From NCBI RefSeq assembly GCF_003391115.1, contig NZ_QTJP01000001.1, positions 3,060,501 to 3,124,500 of the forward strand: a DNA stretch of 64,000 bases, in the 5' to 3' direction. The notes below the pieces were generated by a model that worked only from the letters and a program-made list of their open reading frames with translations, was not told the origin of the DNA and made no database searches. The stretch is from Sphingomonas crusticola. GTDB lineage: Bacteria > Pseudomonadota > Alphaproteobacteria > Sphingomonadales > Sphingomonadaceae. Positions 16,836-26,004 of the stretch are shown piece after piece; the first letter of the stretch is position 1, and each line of letters opens with the position of its first letter. The translations under genes and the position numbers were made by a program.

Positions 16836-18205
16836 CGCGCAGCTTCGACGCGATCATTGTCGGCGCCGGCCAGGCAGGACCGGCGCTGGCGGGACGACTG
16901 ACCGGCGCTGGCATGACGGTGGCGCTGGTCGAGCGCCATCTCGTCGGCGGCACCTGCGTCAACACCGGCTGCAAGCCGACCAAGACCTTGATCGCCAGCG
17001 CCTATGCCGCGCATCTCGCCCGGCGCGGTGCGGATTATGGCGTGACCACCGGCGCGATCGGCATCGACATGCCGACGGTGGCGGCGCGCGCCGCCACGAT
17101 CATCCAGGATTCCCGCCGCTCCAATGAGGAATGGCTGGCGGGGATGGAGGGGCTCACCTTCCTGCGCGGTCACGCGCGTTTCGAAGAGCCCCATGTCATG
17201 CGCGTCGGCGACGATCTGCTGGAGGCGCCCCGGATCTTCCTCAATGTCGGCGGGCGGGCATCGGTGCCGGATATGCCCGGCGTGAACGACGTCCCGTTCC
17301 TGACCAACAGCAGCATCATCGCGCTGGATCATGTGCCCGAGCATCTCGTGATTGTCGGCGGCTCCTATATCGGGCTGGAATTCGCGCAGATGTATCGCCG
17401 TTTCGGCGCGCGCGTGACTATCGTCGAAATGGGGCCGCGGCTGATCGGCCGCGAAGATCCGGACATTTCCGACGCGATCCGCGCGATCCTGGAAGGCGAA
17501 GGCATCGCCGTGCGCACCGACGCCTGCTGCATCAGCCTCAGTCGGCACGAACAGGGCGTCGCGGTCGGCGTGGATTGTACCGAGGGCGCGCCCGAGGTGA
17601 TCGGCAGCCATGTCCTGCTTGCCGTCGGCCGACGGCCCAACACGGATGATCTCGGCCTCGACAAGGCCGGTATCGCAACCGATGCCAAGGGCAATATCGT
17701 CGTCGACGACATGCTCGCGACCAACGTCGCCGGCGTGTGGGCGCTGGGCGATTGCAACGGCCGCGGCGGCTTCACCCATACCGCCTGGAACGATTATGAG
17801 ATCGTGGCCGCGAATCTGCTCGACGGTGCCGCGCGCAAGCTCTCGCAGCGCATCCTCGGCTATGCGCTCTATACGGACCCGCCGCTCGGCCGGGTCGGCA
17901 TGAGCGAGACCCAGGCGCGCGCCAGCGGCCGGCCGCTGCTCGTCTCGACCCGGCCGATGACCAAGGTCGGCCGTGCGGTCGAGAAGGCGGAGACGCTCGG
18001 CTTCATCAAGCTGGTCGCGGATGCGGAGACGAAACGCATCCTCGGCGCGGCCATCCTCGGCACGGGTGGGGATGAGGCGATCCACGGCATTCTGGACATG
18101 ATGAACGCGGATCAGCCGCTCGCGACATTGCAATGGGCGGTGCCGATCCACCCGACGGTATCCGAGCTGATACCGACTTTGGTCGGGGATCTGCGGCCCG
18201 CGTAA
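16832..18205 (+). CDS. Mercuric-reductase-like pyridine nucleotide-disulfide oxidoreductase
   Basis: A 457-residue class I flavoprotein disulfide reductase. FAD motif IIVGAGQAGPALAGRL, redox pair GTCVNTGCKPTK, NAD(P) motif VIVGGSYIGLEFAQMY, second FAD motif VWALGDCNGRGGFTH, and a dimerisation domain with VPIHPTVSELIPTL, where the conserved His-x-x-x-Glu active base pair is present. It lacks the N-terminal HMA domain and C-terminal Cys pair of MerA, and no mer genes are nearby, so it is better called MerA-like or Lpd-like; the substrate is unknown. GTG start overlaps the preceding stop. Confidence 0.88.
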   Translation: MTRSFDAIIVGAGQAGPALAGRLTGAGMTVALVERHLVGGTCVNTGCKPTKTLIASAYAAHLARRGADYGVTTGAIGIDMPTVAARAATIIQDSRRSNEEWLAGMEGLTFLRGHARFEEPHVMRVGDDLLEAPRIFLNVGGRASVPDMPGVNDVPFLTNSSIIALDHVPEHLVIVGGSYIGLEFAQMYRRFGARVTIVEMGPRLIGREDPDISDAIRAILEGEGIAVRTDACCISLSRHEQGVAVGVDCTEGAPEVIGSHVLLAVGRRPNTDDLGLDKAGIATDAKGNIVVDDMLATNVAGVWALGDCNGRGGFTHTAWNDYEIVAANLLDGAARKLSQRILGYALYTDPPLGRVGMSETQARASGRPLLVSTRPMTKVGRAVEKAETLGFIKLVADAETKRILGAAILGTGGDEAIHGILDMMNADQPLATLQWAVPIHPTVSELIPTLVGDLRPA

Positions 18206-18271
18206 CGGTTGGAGTCGGGCGCCGCTTGGGATAGGCTGAGCGCCTTCTTCCCTTGCCCGAGGATCCCGCCG

Positions 18272-18811
18272 ATGCTGCGTTCGTCTCTCTGCTTCGCCCT
18301 TGCGCTGTCGGCGCTGCCCGCGATCGCGACCGCCGCGCTGCCGGTGGGCGCCAAGGCGCCCGACTTCGCGACCCAGGTCAGCCTCGCCGGCAAGCCGATG
18401 CCCTTCTCGCTCAAGGCCGCGCTCAAAAAGGGGCCGGTCGTGCTCTATTTCTATCCCGCCGCTTTCACAAAGGGCTGCACGATCGAGGCGCATGATTTCG
18501 CCGAGGCGACCGACGACTTCAAGAAATTGGGCGCGACCGTGATCGGCATGTCCGCCGACAACATCGACAAGCTCAACCAATTTTCGGTCTCGGAATGCCG
18601 CAACAAATTCGCGGTCGGATCGGCGACCCCCGCCACGATCAGCGCCTATAACGTGACCATGCCCAAGAATCCGGCAATGTCGGATCGCACCTCCTACGTG
18701 ATCGCGCCCAACGGCCGCGTGATCTTCGCTTATTCGGCGATGGACCCGGCCGGCCACGTCACAGGCACGCTGGACGCCGTCAAGGCCTGGGCGGCGAAGC
18801 GCCACGGGTGA
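18272..18811 (+). CDS. Exported peroxiredoxin (AhpC/TSA, BCP-like)
   Basis: A 179-residue protein with a clear signal peptide (LRSSLCFALALSALPAIATAA), so it acts in the periplasm. The peroxidatic site YPAAFTKGCTIEAHDF has the PxxxTxxC pattern, and the supporting Arg lies in MSDRTSYVI. A second Cys in SVSECRNKF might resolve the disulfide. ATG at 18272 follows CGAGGATC. It reduces peroxides, probably with thiols from an exported thioredoxin-like donor. The stop overlaps the next GTG start. Confidence 0.88.
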   Translation: MLRSSLCFALALSALPAIATAALPVGAKAPDFATQVSLAGKPMPFSLKAALKKGPVVLYFYPAAFTKGCTIEAHDFAEATDDFKKLGATVIGMSADNIDKLNQFSVSECRNKFAVGSATPATISAYNVTMPKNPAMSDRTSYVIAPNGRVIFAYSAMDPAGHVTGTLDAVKAWAAKRHG

Positions 18812-19206
18812 GTGATGCCGCCGCGCTGATCGAACGCCACGGCCTCGCGCCCCATCCCGAAGGCGGCTGGTATCGCGAGACCTGGCGCGCGGCCGCCGCC
18901 CCCGGTGAACGCGCGGGCGGCACCGCCATCCTGTTCCTGCTGGAACGGGGGCAAAGCTCGCATTGGCACAAGGTCGATGCCGACGAATTATGGCTGTGGC
19001 ATTCCGGCGCCCCGCTGGAGCTCCAGATCGGCGGTGACGCGATCACGCTCGACGCGACCAATCCGCAGGCGCTCGTCCCCGCGAACGTCTGGCAGGCGGC
19101 ACGTGCCGGGGCGGGGTGGGCGCTCGTATCCTGCGTCGTCGTCCCCGGCTTCGATTTTGCCGGCTTCACGCTGGCACCCGCGGGGTGGGAGCCGGATCGG
19201 GAATAA
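18808..19206 (+). CDS. Cupin domain protein of the DUF985 type
   Basis: A 132-residue beta-barrel. APHPEGGWYRETWR and TAILFLLERGQSSHWHKVDADELWLWHSG are the hallmark segments of the DUF985 (cupin_5) family, with His/Glu residues that could hold a metal. GTG at 18808 overlaps the peroxiredoxin stop (GTGA), so both are translated from one message. Substrate or ligand unknown. Confidence 0.85.
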   Translation: MSDAAALIERHGLAPHPEGGWYRETWRAAAAPGERAGGTAILFLLERGQSSHWHKVDADELWLWHSGAPLELQIGGDAITLDATNPQALVPANVWQAARAGAGWALVSCVVVPGFDFAGFTLAPAGWEPDRE

Positions 19207-19226
19207 GTCGCGCGTCCCGCGCTCTC

Positions 19227-20318
19227 CTAAGCCGGCTGCCTCACCTCTTCCCAGCGCGGATAGTCGACATAACCTTCTTCGCCCTGGGTGTAGAACAGCT
19301 CCGGGCGGGGCGGGTTGAGCGGCAGCCGGTCGAGCAGGCGGCGTGGCAGGTCGGGATTGGCAAGGAACAGCCGTCCGAACGCGATTGCGTCCGCCTCGCC
19401 ATGATCCAGCGCCGCCTGGCCATTCTCATAGGTATAATCGGCATTGAGGATCAGCGGACGCGAAAAGGCCTTGCGGATCACCGGATGGACCGGCGCCACG
19501 TCGGGAGCTCCGCGCGTCCCGCCCGGCCGCGGCTCGCGCAGCTCGAGCCACGCCGCGCCCTTCTCGTCCAGCAATTTGGCCGCCGCGCCGAACAAGGCAT
19601 GCGGATCGCTGTCGTTGACGCCCTGCACCTCGCCATTGGGCGACAGCCGTACGCCAACCTTGTCCGCGCCGATCGTCGCCACCAGCCGGTCGACAACCTC
19701 GCCGAGCAGGCGGATCCGATTCTCGATCGGGCCGCCATAGTCGTCGGTGCGGAAATTGGCATTGTCGCGCAGGAATTGGTCGATCAGATAGCCGTTGGCG
19801 GCATGCAGCTGGATGCCGTCGAACCCGGCCTTCAGCGCATTTTCCGCCGCGCGGGCATAATCGTCGAGCAACGCCGGAATCTCGCCCACCTCCAGCGCGC
19901 GCGCCGGCTGATAAGGCTGGTTGCCGGTATAGGTATGCGCGTGCCCCGGCGCGGTCGTGGGGGAGGAGGAGACCGGCTGCGCCTCGTTCACTTCCGGGTG
20001 GCCGATCCGTCCCATATGCCACAGCTGCGACACGATCTTGCCGCCCTCCTCATGGACGGCCGCGGTGACGCGTTTCCAGCCTTCGACCTGCGCGTCGTTC
20101 CAGATGCCGGGCGCATAGGGCCAGCCAAGCCCGATCCGCGAAATGCCGGTCGCCTCACTGATGATCAGCCCGGCCGAGGCGCGCTGCCGGTAATAATCGG
20201 CCATGATCGGCGTCGGCACCGCTTCGCGCGTGGCGCGGCCGCGGGTCAGCGGGGCCATCAACATGCGGCTGGCGGCGTGGATCGAGCCCAGTTCGATCGG
20301 ATCGGTAAGACGCGGCAT
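19227..20318 (-). CDS. Alkene reductase, old yellow enzyme family (NemA-like)
   Basis: A 363-residue FMN-dependent TIM barrel. N-terminal MAPLTRGRA, LWHMGRIGHP, the proton-relay/substrate segment GIQLHAANGYLIDQFLRD, RTDDYGGPIENRIRL and C-terminal AIAFGRLFLANPDLP all match NemA/xenobiotic reductase types. It reduces activated C=C bonds of enals, enones, maleimides or nitrate esters with NADPH. ATG at 20318 follows AGGAGAAG. It converges with the DUF985 gene 20 bp away. Cytoplasmic; no linked regulator is visible. Confidence 0.92.
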   Translation of the reverse strand: MPRLTDPIELGSIHAASRMLMAPLTRGRATREAVPTPIMADYYRQRASAGLIISEATGISRIGLGWPYAPGIWNDAQVEGWKRVTAAVHEEGGKIVSQLWHMGRIGHPEVNEAQPVSSSPTTAPGHAHTYTGNQPYQPARALEVGEIPALLDDYARAAENALKAGFDGIQLHAANGYLIDQFLRDNANFRTDDYGGPIENRIRLLGEVVDRLVATIGADKVGVRLSPNGEVQGVNDSDPHALFGAAAKLLDEKGAAWLELREPRPGGTRGAPDVAPVHPVIRKAFSRPLILNADYTYENGQAALDHGEADAIAFGRLFLANPDLPRRLLDRLPLNPPRPELFYTQGEEGYVDYPRWEEVRQPA

Positions 20319-20473
20319 TCGATTCTTCTCCTGCTGCCGGTGCGGCACGGCGGACATATGGTGGGCCGTAACGCGCACCGCAGCCGAGGGATGCTTGGCC
20401 GCCGACAAGTGCAGCTTGAGCCTTTGCCAAGCTCGTGCGTTCGACAGCCATCGACCAGCACGGAGGTTTGGAA

Positions 20474-20662
20474 ATGCCAGCCAAGTCAGCAGCCCAGCAA
20501 AAGGCCGCCGGCGCGGCCTTGTCGGCCAAGCGCGGCGATACGCCGGAGAGCAAGCTCAAGGGCGCCGCCAAAAGCATGGAGAAATCCATGAGCGAGAAGC
20601 AGCTCGAGGAATTTGCCCACACCAAGCGCAAGGGCAAGCCCGAACACGCGGCCAGGAAATAA
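20474..20662 (+). CDS. DUF3008 family small protein
   Basis: A 62-residue, lysine-rich protein with PAKSAAQQKAAGAALSAKRG and KSMSEKQLEEFAHTKRKGKP, the full DUF3008 signature. ATG at 20474 follows CGGAGGTTT. Members are often stress or stationary-phase induced and predicted to be disordered or helical; no activity is known. Followed 10 bp later by another small gene, probably co-transcribed. Confidence 0.88.
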   Translation: MPAKSAAQQKAAGAALSAKRGDTPESKLKGAAKSMEKSMSEKQLEEFAHTKRKGKPEHAARK

Positions 20663-20672
20663 GGAGCCCGTC

Positions 20673-20984
20673 ATGCCCGACATCCAGTGGGACAGCGAAG
20701 CCAGCCTGATGCGCGTCACGCCCGCCGCGACCAGCGCCGAAATCTTCGAAGAGCTGGTCGCGCGCGGCACCCTCTACGAGCTCGTCGGCGCCTTTCTCGA
20801 ACTGCCGCCGGAGCAGCAGGATGGGCTGTTGCTGCGCGCCGCGGGACAGGACTGGACCGAGGAATATGACAGCGACGCCATTCGCGAGCTGGCGGCGCGG
20901 CCCGAATATATCGGCGTCTACGGCGCGTATGACACGGCCGATCCGCGCGAGGACACCGCCGCCTTGCGCGAGGCCGAAAGCTGA
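20673..20984 (+). CDS. Hypothetical protein (103 aa), acidic
   Basis: A 103-residue, Glu/Asp/Ala-rich, largely helical protein without membrane spans or Cys motifs. ATG at 20673 follows AAGGAG. I recognise no family. It lies 10 bp after the DUF3008 gene and 62 bp before the cupin gene, all on the plus strand. Confidence 0.7.
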   Translation: MPDIQWDSEASLMRVTPAATSAEIFEELVARGTLYELVGAFLELPPEQQDGLLLRAAGQDWTEEYDSDAIRELAARPEYIGVYGAYDTADPREDTAALREAES

Positions 20985-21046
20985 GCGCAGGGGGCTCCCA
21001 AAACGGCGCAAAGCACGGCATGGTGGCGCTCTAATCCGGAGCCGCC

Positions 21047-21508
21047 ATGCCCAAGATCGATCTTGCCCAGATTCCCGAATCCAACCGCACCGGCTATCCG
21101 CCGCCCTTCGACCAGGCGGTAGCCGGCCGCTGGGTTCGCCGCCTCGCGCCGGCCACCGGCCTCACCGAATTCGGCGTCAGCTTCGTCCGGCTCGAGCCCG
21201 GCGCCTGGTCCTCCCAGCGTCACTGGCACGAAGGCGAAGACGAATTCCTGGTGATGCTGTCGGGCGCGGCATTGCTGATCGATGACGCCGGCGAGCAGCC
21301 CCTCGCGCCCGGCGATTGCGTCGCCTTCCCGAAGGGCGATCGCAACGGCCATCACGTCGTCAACCGCGGCGAGGCCGACTGCACCTTCCTGTGCATGAGC
21401 GGCGGTGCGGATGCCGGCGGCGAATATCCCGATATCGACATGCTGTTCACCGCCGGCGGATATACCCGCAAGGACGGCACGCTTTATCCGAGCCGGCGGG
21501 TGAAATAG
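21047..21508 (+). CDS. Cupin domain-containing protein
   Basis: A 153-residue single-domain cupin. Motif 1 is QRHWHEGEDEFLVMLSG (two His and a Glu), motif 2 is PKGDRNGHHVVNRG, so a complete metal site of the RmlC-type cupin is present. ATG at 21047 follows GGAG. The family includes small isomerases, sugar-binding regulators and unknown proteins; the role cannot be settled from sequence. Confidence 0.85.
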   Translation: MPKIDLAQIPESNRTGYPPPFDQAVAGRWVRRLAPATGLTEFGVSFVRLEPGAWSSQRHWHEGEDEFLVMLSGAALLIDDAGEQPLAPGDCVAFPKGDRNGHHVVNRGEADCTFLCMSGGADAGGEYPDIDMLFTAGGYTRKDGTLYPSRRVK

Positions 21509-21668
21509 GGGCACCCATCGTAGGGCGCTTCATGCCATACTTGTCCAAAATGGCGACAATCGCCAGTTAAAAGGCGCGCGGCATAAGCAGTTCTCACCAA
21601 TTTGGCTGTATAAATCTTAATTCGAGCGTTGAGCCTTACAGTGGTGCGAATAGTCACTATCTGAAACC

Positions 21669-22445
21669 ATGGCTCTCTTCCCGCATATCCAGCTCAGAAG
21701 TGATCGCGACCTCAGGCTTTATGTTCTGCGGACCACCTTGTTGTGCGTTGCAATTGCTTTAGCTGTCGATGTCGCGAACCAGCTAAGCTTTTTTGAAAGT
21801 TGGCTGGTCGCGGTGCGATCATGGACTGTCACGATCCTCGTAGTGCTCCTCATTGCCGTGCCCGTCTCCCTCAAGATCGGCAAGGCGCAGCTCGCACTCT
21901 ATCGGGCAGGAACGACCGACGAGCTTACCGGCCTGCTGAACCGGCGCGCCTTCCTCGAAGAGGTCGACGACAGCACCTTCCTGGCGCTGATCATCGTCGA
22001 CGTGGACGAGTTCAAACATGTCAACGACCGGCATGGTCACTGGATAGGCGATCAGGTTCTGCGCGCCACCGCGACGATGATGGCGCGCTCGCTGGGGGAG
22101 TTTGGCCGTGTCGGGAGGCTCGGCGGCGAAGAGTTTGCGCTGCTCGCCTATCGCGACGATCGCGCCTTATTGCTGCGGCAATTGGAGCTTTTTCGCGAGA
22201 CCATCGCCCGGACCCCCATTCTGACCGATGGCGTCCCGGTATCGATCACCATATCCGCGGGCGTGGCGACGCGCGACGGGCGCCAGACCTTCCAGCAATT
22301 GTTCGTCCAGGCCGATCGCGCGCTTTACGAAGCAAAGGCGCGCGGTCGCAACCGGATCATCCTCGCGGAAAATCTGAAGCTCGGCAGCGATGCCGGCGCG
22401 GTCAGAATTGCCGGACGGGGCCACCGGCGCTGGCTCGGGCGCTGA
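21669..22445 (+). CDS. Membrane diguanylate cyclase (GGDEF)
   Basis: A 258-residue protein. Two membrane helices (about residues 20-36 and 50-72) are followed by a GGDEF domain: TDELTGLLNRRAF, DVDEFKHVNDRHGH, RLGGEEFALLAYR and DRALYEAKARGRN. The active loop GGEEF is intact, so it should make c-di-GMP. The position of the inhibitory I-site (RxxD five residues before GGEEF) is GEFG, so product inhibition is probably absent. 160 bp upstream contain no other gene. Confidence 0.88.
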   Translation: MALFPHIQLRSDRDLRLYVLRTTLLCVAIALAVDVANQLSFFESWLVAVRSWTVTILVVLLIAVPVSLKIGKAQLALYRAGTTDELTGLLNRRAFLEEVDDSTFLALIIVDVDEFKHVNDRHGHWIGDQVLRATATMMARSLGEFGRVGRLGGEEFALLAYRDDRALLLRQLELFRETIARTPILTDGVPVSITISAGVATRDGRQTFQQLFVQADRALYEAKARGRNRIILAENLKLGSDAGAVRIAGRGHRRWLGR

Positions 22446-22474
22446 TGCCCTGGCAGATCGCGCAGGAGGCGAGC

Positions 22475-23299
22475 TTAGCCGCCGATGCGCAGCCACAATG
22501 CCGTCGCGTCGTCCGATCCTTTGAACCGCGGAAAGCGCGCGCAGGCCGCATCCGCGGCCTCAACCTCCCGCAGGCGCACCGCCAGCGCCGCCAGGCCCTG
22601 CTCGGCCAGGGCAGCCATCAGTTCGGCCTCGCTGATCAACCCGTAAGCGTCGACCAGTGCGGAGAAACCGTCGCTCATCAACAGCAATTCATCTCCGGCC
22701 ATGCAGGCGATCCGGGCGCTCTCCACGCTCGCCATCGTCTCCGCCTCGACCCCCAGGATGCGCTTGCCCGGCCCGCTGCGCGATCGCCGCAATTCCTCCA
22801 CGATCGGTGCGCAGCGCTTGAAATTGCCCAGCCCGTGCTGCGCCAGGCTGCTGGCCATCGCCGCTTCGTCATCCTTTCCCTGGCGCGGTGGGCCGAGGCG
22901 CGTGACGCGATCACCGCTGCGTATCAGGCCGGCGCAATCGCCGAGCCAGGCGCTTTCCAGCAGGGAGTCGCCCAGGCGGACCGCCAGCATCGATGCCATC
23001 GGCAATTCCCAGCGCCCGATCGGGTCGCGCGTGCGGGTCGCCGCGTAAGCCGCTTCGAGGTTCGCGGCCAGATCCGTGCAGAGCCTTTCGATCGGCGCGT
23101 CGGTCGCAGCCTGTAAATAGGCTTGTGCCGCACTGGCGAGCCATGCCGCGCCGCCTCGCGCGCCCATCAGGCCGGGCGGTCCCAGATCGGTCGCGCCGTC
23201 AATCACCCAGGCGAGCGTATCGGCTGCACCCGCGCGATCGTCGTTGGGCACGAGCGCCGAGCCGGCAAGGCTGACCGATTGGATCAGATCGAAATGCAT
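22475..23299 (-). CDS. PP2C-like serine/threonine phosphatase domain protein
   Basis: A 274-residue protein with spaced PP2C motifs: WVIDGATDLG, GARGGAAWLAS, ESAWLGDCAGLIR, LLLMSDGFSALVD and GSDDATALWLRI. The Asp/Gly metal-site pattern is mostly kept although shortened. It probably dephosphorylates Ser/Thr or acts on a small substrate. ATG at 23299 begins the conserved strand; an upstream extension is unlikely. It ends convergently with the GGDEF gene and is 123 bp from the desaturase. Partner unknown. Confidence 0.78.
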   Translation of the reverse strand: MHFDLIQSVSLAGSALVPNDDRAGAADTLAWVIDGATDLGPPGLMGARGGAAWLASAAQAYLQAATDAPIERLCTDLAANLEAAYAATRTRDPIGRWELPMASMLAVRLGDSLLESAWLGDCAGLIRSGDRVTRLGPPRQGKDDEAAMASSLAQHGLGNFKRCAPIVEELRRSRSGPGKRILGVEAETMASVESARIACMAGDELLLMSDGFSALVDAYGLISEAELMAALAEQGLAALAVRLREVEAADAACARFPRFKGSDDATALWLRIGG

Positions 23300-23422
23300 G
23301 GAGTATCTCTGGCAGGCGATTGTGACGGCAGACGGACGCATGTCATAGCGCTGGGCGATGGGCGGCGAAACTAAAGCGGTGTGGGCGGGCTTGGTCGGCC
23401 GCCCGGGCTTGAGCGCCGGTGG

Positions 23423-24541
23423 CTACGCCGCCTGCGGCTTCAGATCGCGGAACCGCACCAGCAGCCGGCTTTGCTCGTCCCACAGGGCCAGCCGCCAGCA
23501 GCGCAGGCTTTCCAGCAGCGTGATCGGCTTGGCGATCCGCGCCAGTTCGGGCGCGGATTTGAAGCAGGCGCGCAGCCGGTAATTGGGGATGCGACTGCAC
23601 AGATGATGGATGTGATGCATCCCGATATTGCCACTGAACCAGCGCAAAATCGGCGGCAGAACGAAATAGGAGCTGCCGCGCACGGCGGCGGCGTGGAAAT
23701 TCCACTCGCCGTCGCGCTCCCAATAGGCATCCTCGAACTGGTGCTGGACGTAGAACAGCCAATTGCCGATCCACGACGAGATGATCGTCACGGGCAAATA
23801 GGTCATCAGCACCGGCAGGACGCCGAACAGGATCATCGGCAGCCCGAACACCGCCGCCAGCGCGACGTTGAGCAGCAGGATGCTGTGGCGCGCCTCGCGG
23901 TTGCGGAAGGCCGGTCCGGTCGGCAATCGCTGCAGCAGGATGAAGGTGATCGGCGCGCCGAGCAGCACCATGACAAAGGGATTGCGGTAGAGACGGTAGG
24001 CGAGCTTTCGCAGCGGCGTCAGCGCCCGATATTCGTCCACGGTTAGCATGTCGATGTCGCCGCGGCCGCGCCGGTCGAGATTGCCGGTGGTCGCATGATG
24101 CACGGCGTGACCCTGTTTCCAGCTGCTATAGGGCGTCATCGTCAGCACCCCCAGGACGCGGCCGAGAAAGTCATTGGCGGCGCGCGACTTGAAGAATGAG
24201 CCATGCCCGCAATCATGCTGGATGATGAACAATCGGACGAGCAGCCCGCCGGTCGGGATCGCCAGCAACAAGGTCAGCCAATAGGCGCCGCGCGACGCCA
24301 CGCCCATCACCACCAGCAAGGCGATGAACGGCGTCGCGGTCGTTACCAGCTGCACCAGACTACGCTTGAGGTCCGCGCCATGATTTTTGAAGCGGACCGC
24401 CAGTAGCCGGCCGAGCAGCTCCGCTTCCGAAGCCGGCGCTTGGGCAGCTCGTTCTGCTGGCCCGCCAGCGCGAGCTCCGTCATCTTGTGGGGGCAGTTCG
24501 GCGCCTGCCACCGGCTGTTTCTCGATCGATACCAACGCCAC
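23423..24541 (-). CDS. Fatty acid desaturase (membrane, three-His-box)
   Basis: A 372-residue membrane di-iron desaturase. His boxes HDCGH (about 109-113), HAVHH (145-149) and HHIHH (309-313) are complete. Four or more membrane helices. A 50-residue Ala/Pro-rich N-terminus precedes the first span. GTG at 24541 follows GCAGGTAGC; no internal Met gives a better start. It resembles omega-6/delta-12-type bacterial acyl-lipid desaturases and so adjusts membrane fluidity; regiochemistry cannot be read. Confidence 0.9.
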   Translation of the reverse strand: MALVSIEKQPVAGAELPPQDDGARAGGPAERAAQAPASEAELLGRLLAVRFKNHGADLKRSLVQLVTTATPFIALLVVMGVASRGAYWLTLLLAIPTGGLLVRLFIIQHDCGHGSFFKSRAANDFLGRVLGVLTMTPYSSWKQGHAVHHATTGNLDRRGRGDIDMLTVDEYRALTPLRKLAYRLYRNPFVMVLLGAPITFILLQRLPTGPAFRNREARHSILLLNVALAAVFGLPMILFGVLPVLMTYLPVTIISSWIGNWLFYVQHQFEDAYWERDGEWNFHAAAVRGSSYFVLPPILRWFSGNIGMHHIHHLCSRIPNYRLRACFKSAPELARIAKPITLLESLRCWRLALWDEQSRLLVRFRDLKPQAA

Positions 24542-24788
24542 GCTACCTGCTTTCAGCTCTGACCGAGCTGCCCGCGGACGGTGACGCTTCCCGATGAGAA
24601 GGCCGCCTTAGCTGGTTTCGGCAAAAACATGGGGGACGGCGGCGCTCGCCGCACATACCTCCACCATCATCGCCTTAGGCTGAGATGGAATATCCGAAAT
24701 GGCCGCGTGGATCGTCGATTACAAGGGCGCCCCCGCCAGATTTCAGCGCGGCACGCCCGGCCGCCGCGGCCGCGGCGCACCTTGCCGG

Positions 24789-25820
24789 CTAGGCCAAGGC
24801 CGGAAGATGGTCGCTGCACACGCTCTTGTCGCGGCCCTCGCGCTTGGCGCGATATAAGGCGCCATCGGCCACGGCGATCCAGTCTTCGACCGATTGGGTC
24901 GCGCCCAGCGCTGCGACGCCGAAGCTGGCCGTGACCCGCATGTCGTCCGCCCAGCCGAACCGCACGGCGGAAACCTGCGTCCGCAGCCGCTCGGCAACGG
25001 CGAACGCCGCGTCCGCGTCCATCTCCGGCAGGAGTATGCCGAATTCCTCTCCGCCGAGCCGCCCGAGCATATCGCTCGACCGCAGCACGTCATCGCAGGC
25101 ATCGGCAACCGCCTTCAATACCTTGTCGCCATACTGATGGCCGAACCGATCGTTGATCTTCTTGAAATGGTCGAGGTCGAACATCACCAACGCGCTCACA
25201 CGCTGGTTGCGGTCGTAGCGATCGATTAGCTTCTGCGCCGCTTCCATGAAGGCGCGGCGGCTGCCGGCGCCGGTCAGGAAGTCCCGCTGGGCGATGGTCC
25301 GCAGCTCCATCTCGTTGACGACCAGAGCGGCGAATTTGTCGAGTATGCCGATCTGGGCCGCGGTGAAGTCGCGCGGCATCGTGTCGACCGCGCACAGCGA
25401 GCCGATATTATAACCGTCGGGCGAGCAGAGCGGCACCCCCGCATAGCTGCGTACTCGCGGATCGCCGGTCACGAACGGGTTGGACGCGAAGCGCGCATCC
25501 AGCGTCGCGTCCGGCACGATCATCGCCTCGCGCTTCATGATCGTATGGTTGCAAAATGCGACGTCCCGGGCCGTCTCGGTCCCATCCAGCCCCTGGATCG
25601 ATTTGAGCCACTGCCGATCCCGGTCCAGCAACGTGACCGCGCAGATCGGGACCTGGAGGATGTCGCGCACGAGTGCGGTGATCTTGTCGAAGCTCTCCTC
25701 GCGCGGCGTTCCGGCAATCTGATAGCGTGCCAGCGCCGCGATCCTGCCTTCCTCGTCGCGGAGCTTGTCATCGCCGATGGCGAAGGCCGCCCGCCCTATT
25801 TTCGACTGCGCTTCACGCAT
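24789..25820 (-). CDS. GAF-GGDEF diguanylate cyclase
   Basis: A 343-residue soluble protein. The N-terminal GAF domain (IAALARYQIAGTPREESFDKI to GSLCAVDTMPRDF) is followed by a GGDEF domain with DFLTGAGSRRAF, FDLDHFKKINDRFGHQYGD, RLGGEEFGILLPE. The catalytic loop is intact. RSSD lies five residues before GGEEF and forms an I-site, so it is likely feedback-inhibited by c-di-GMP, unlike the cyclase at 21.7 kb. The GAF domain probably senses a small molecule. ATG at 25820 follows AGGGTGAGGGTG. Confidence 0.9.
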   Translation of the reverse strand: MREAQSKIGRAAFAIGDDKLRDEEGRIAALARYQIAGTPREESFDKITALVRDILQVPICAVTLLDRDRQWLKSIQGLDGTETARDVAFCNHTIMKREAMIVPDATLDARFASNPFVTGDPRVRSYAGVPLCSPDGYNIGSLCAVDTMPRDFTAAQIGILDKFAALVVNEMELRTIAQRDFLTGAGSRRAFMEAAQKLIDRYDRNQRVSALVMFDLDHFKKINDRFGHQYGDKVLKAVADACDDVLRSSDMLGRLGGEEFGILLPEMDADAAFAVAERLRTQVSAVRFGWADDMRVTASFGVAALGATQSVEDWIAVADGALYRAKREGRDKSVCSDHLPALA

Positions 25821-26004
25821 CACCCTCACCCTGAAACACCAATCTGGCCGCGCTGCGAGACGCACGCGCCTGTCTGCTCGCAATCCCCCGCACCAGGTCG
25901 CTCGATCGGCAACATGCTGTGTCGGCGCATCGCGGTCCAGCCCATAGCCGCTTTTGGGCCTGGCGCACGGCCCCGGATGCGGACGGCCCGTCGCCGAGCC
26001 GTTG

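Noticed and set aside
16832-18205. True mercuric reductase / mer operon
   Set aside because: No HMA domain, no C-terminal Cys pair, and no merR, merT or merP nearby.
16598-18805. 735-residue open frame on the minus strand
   Set aside because: Antisense to the MerA-like and peroxiredoxin genes. Residue make-up (Arg/His/Gly/Ala/Asp-rich) is that of an antisense GC-rich shadow, with no motifs or ribosome site.
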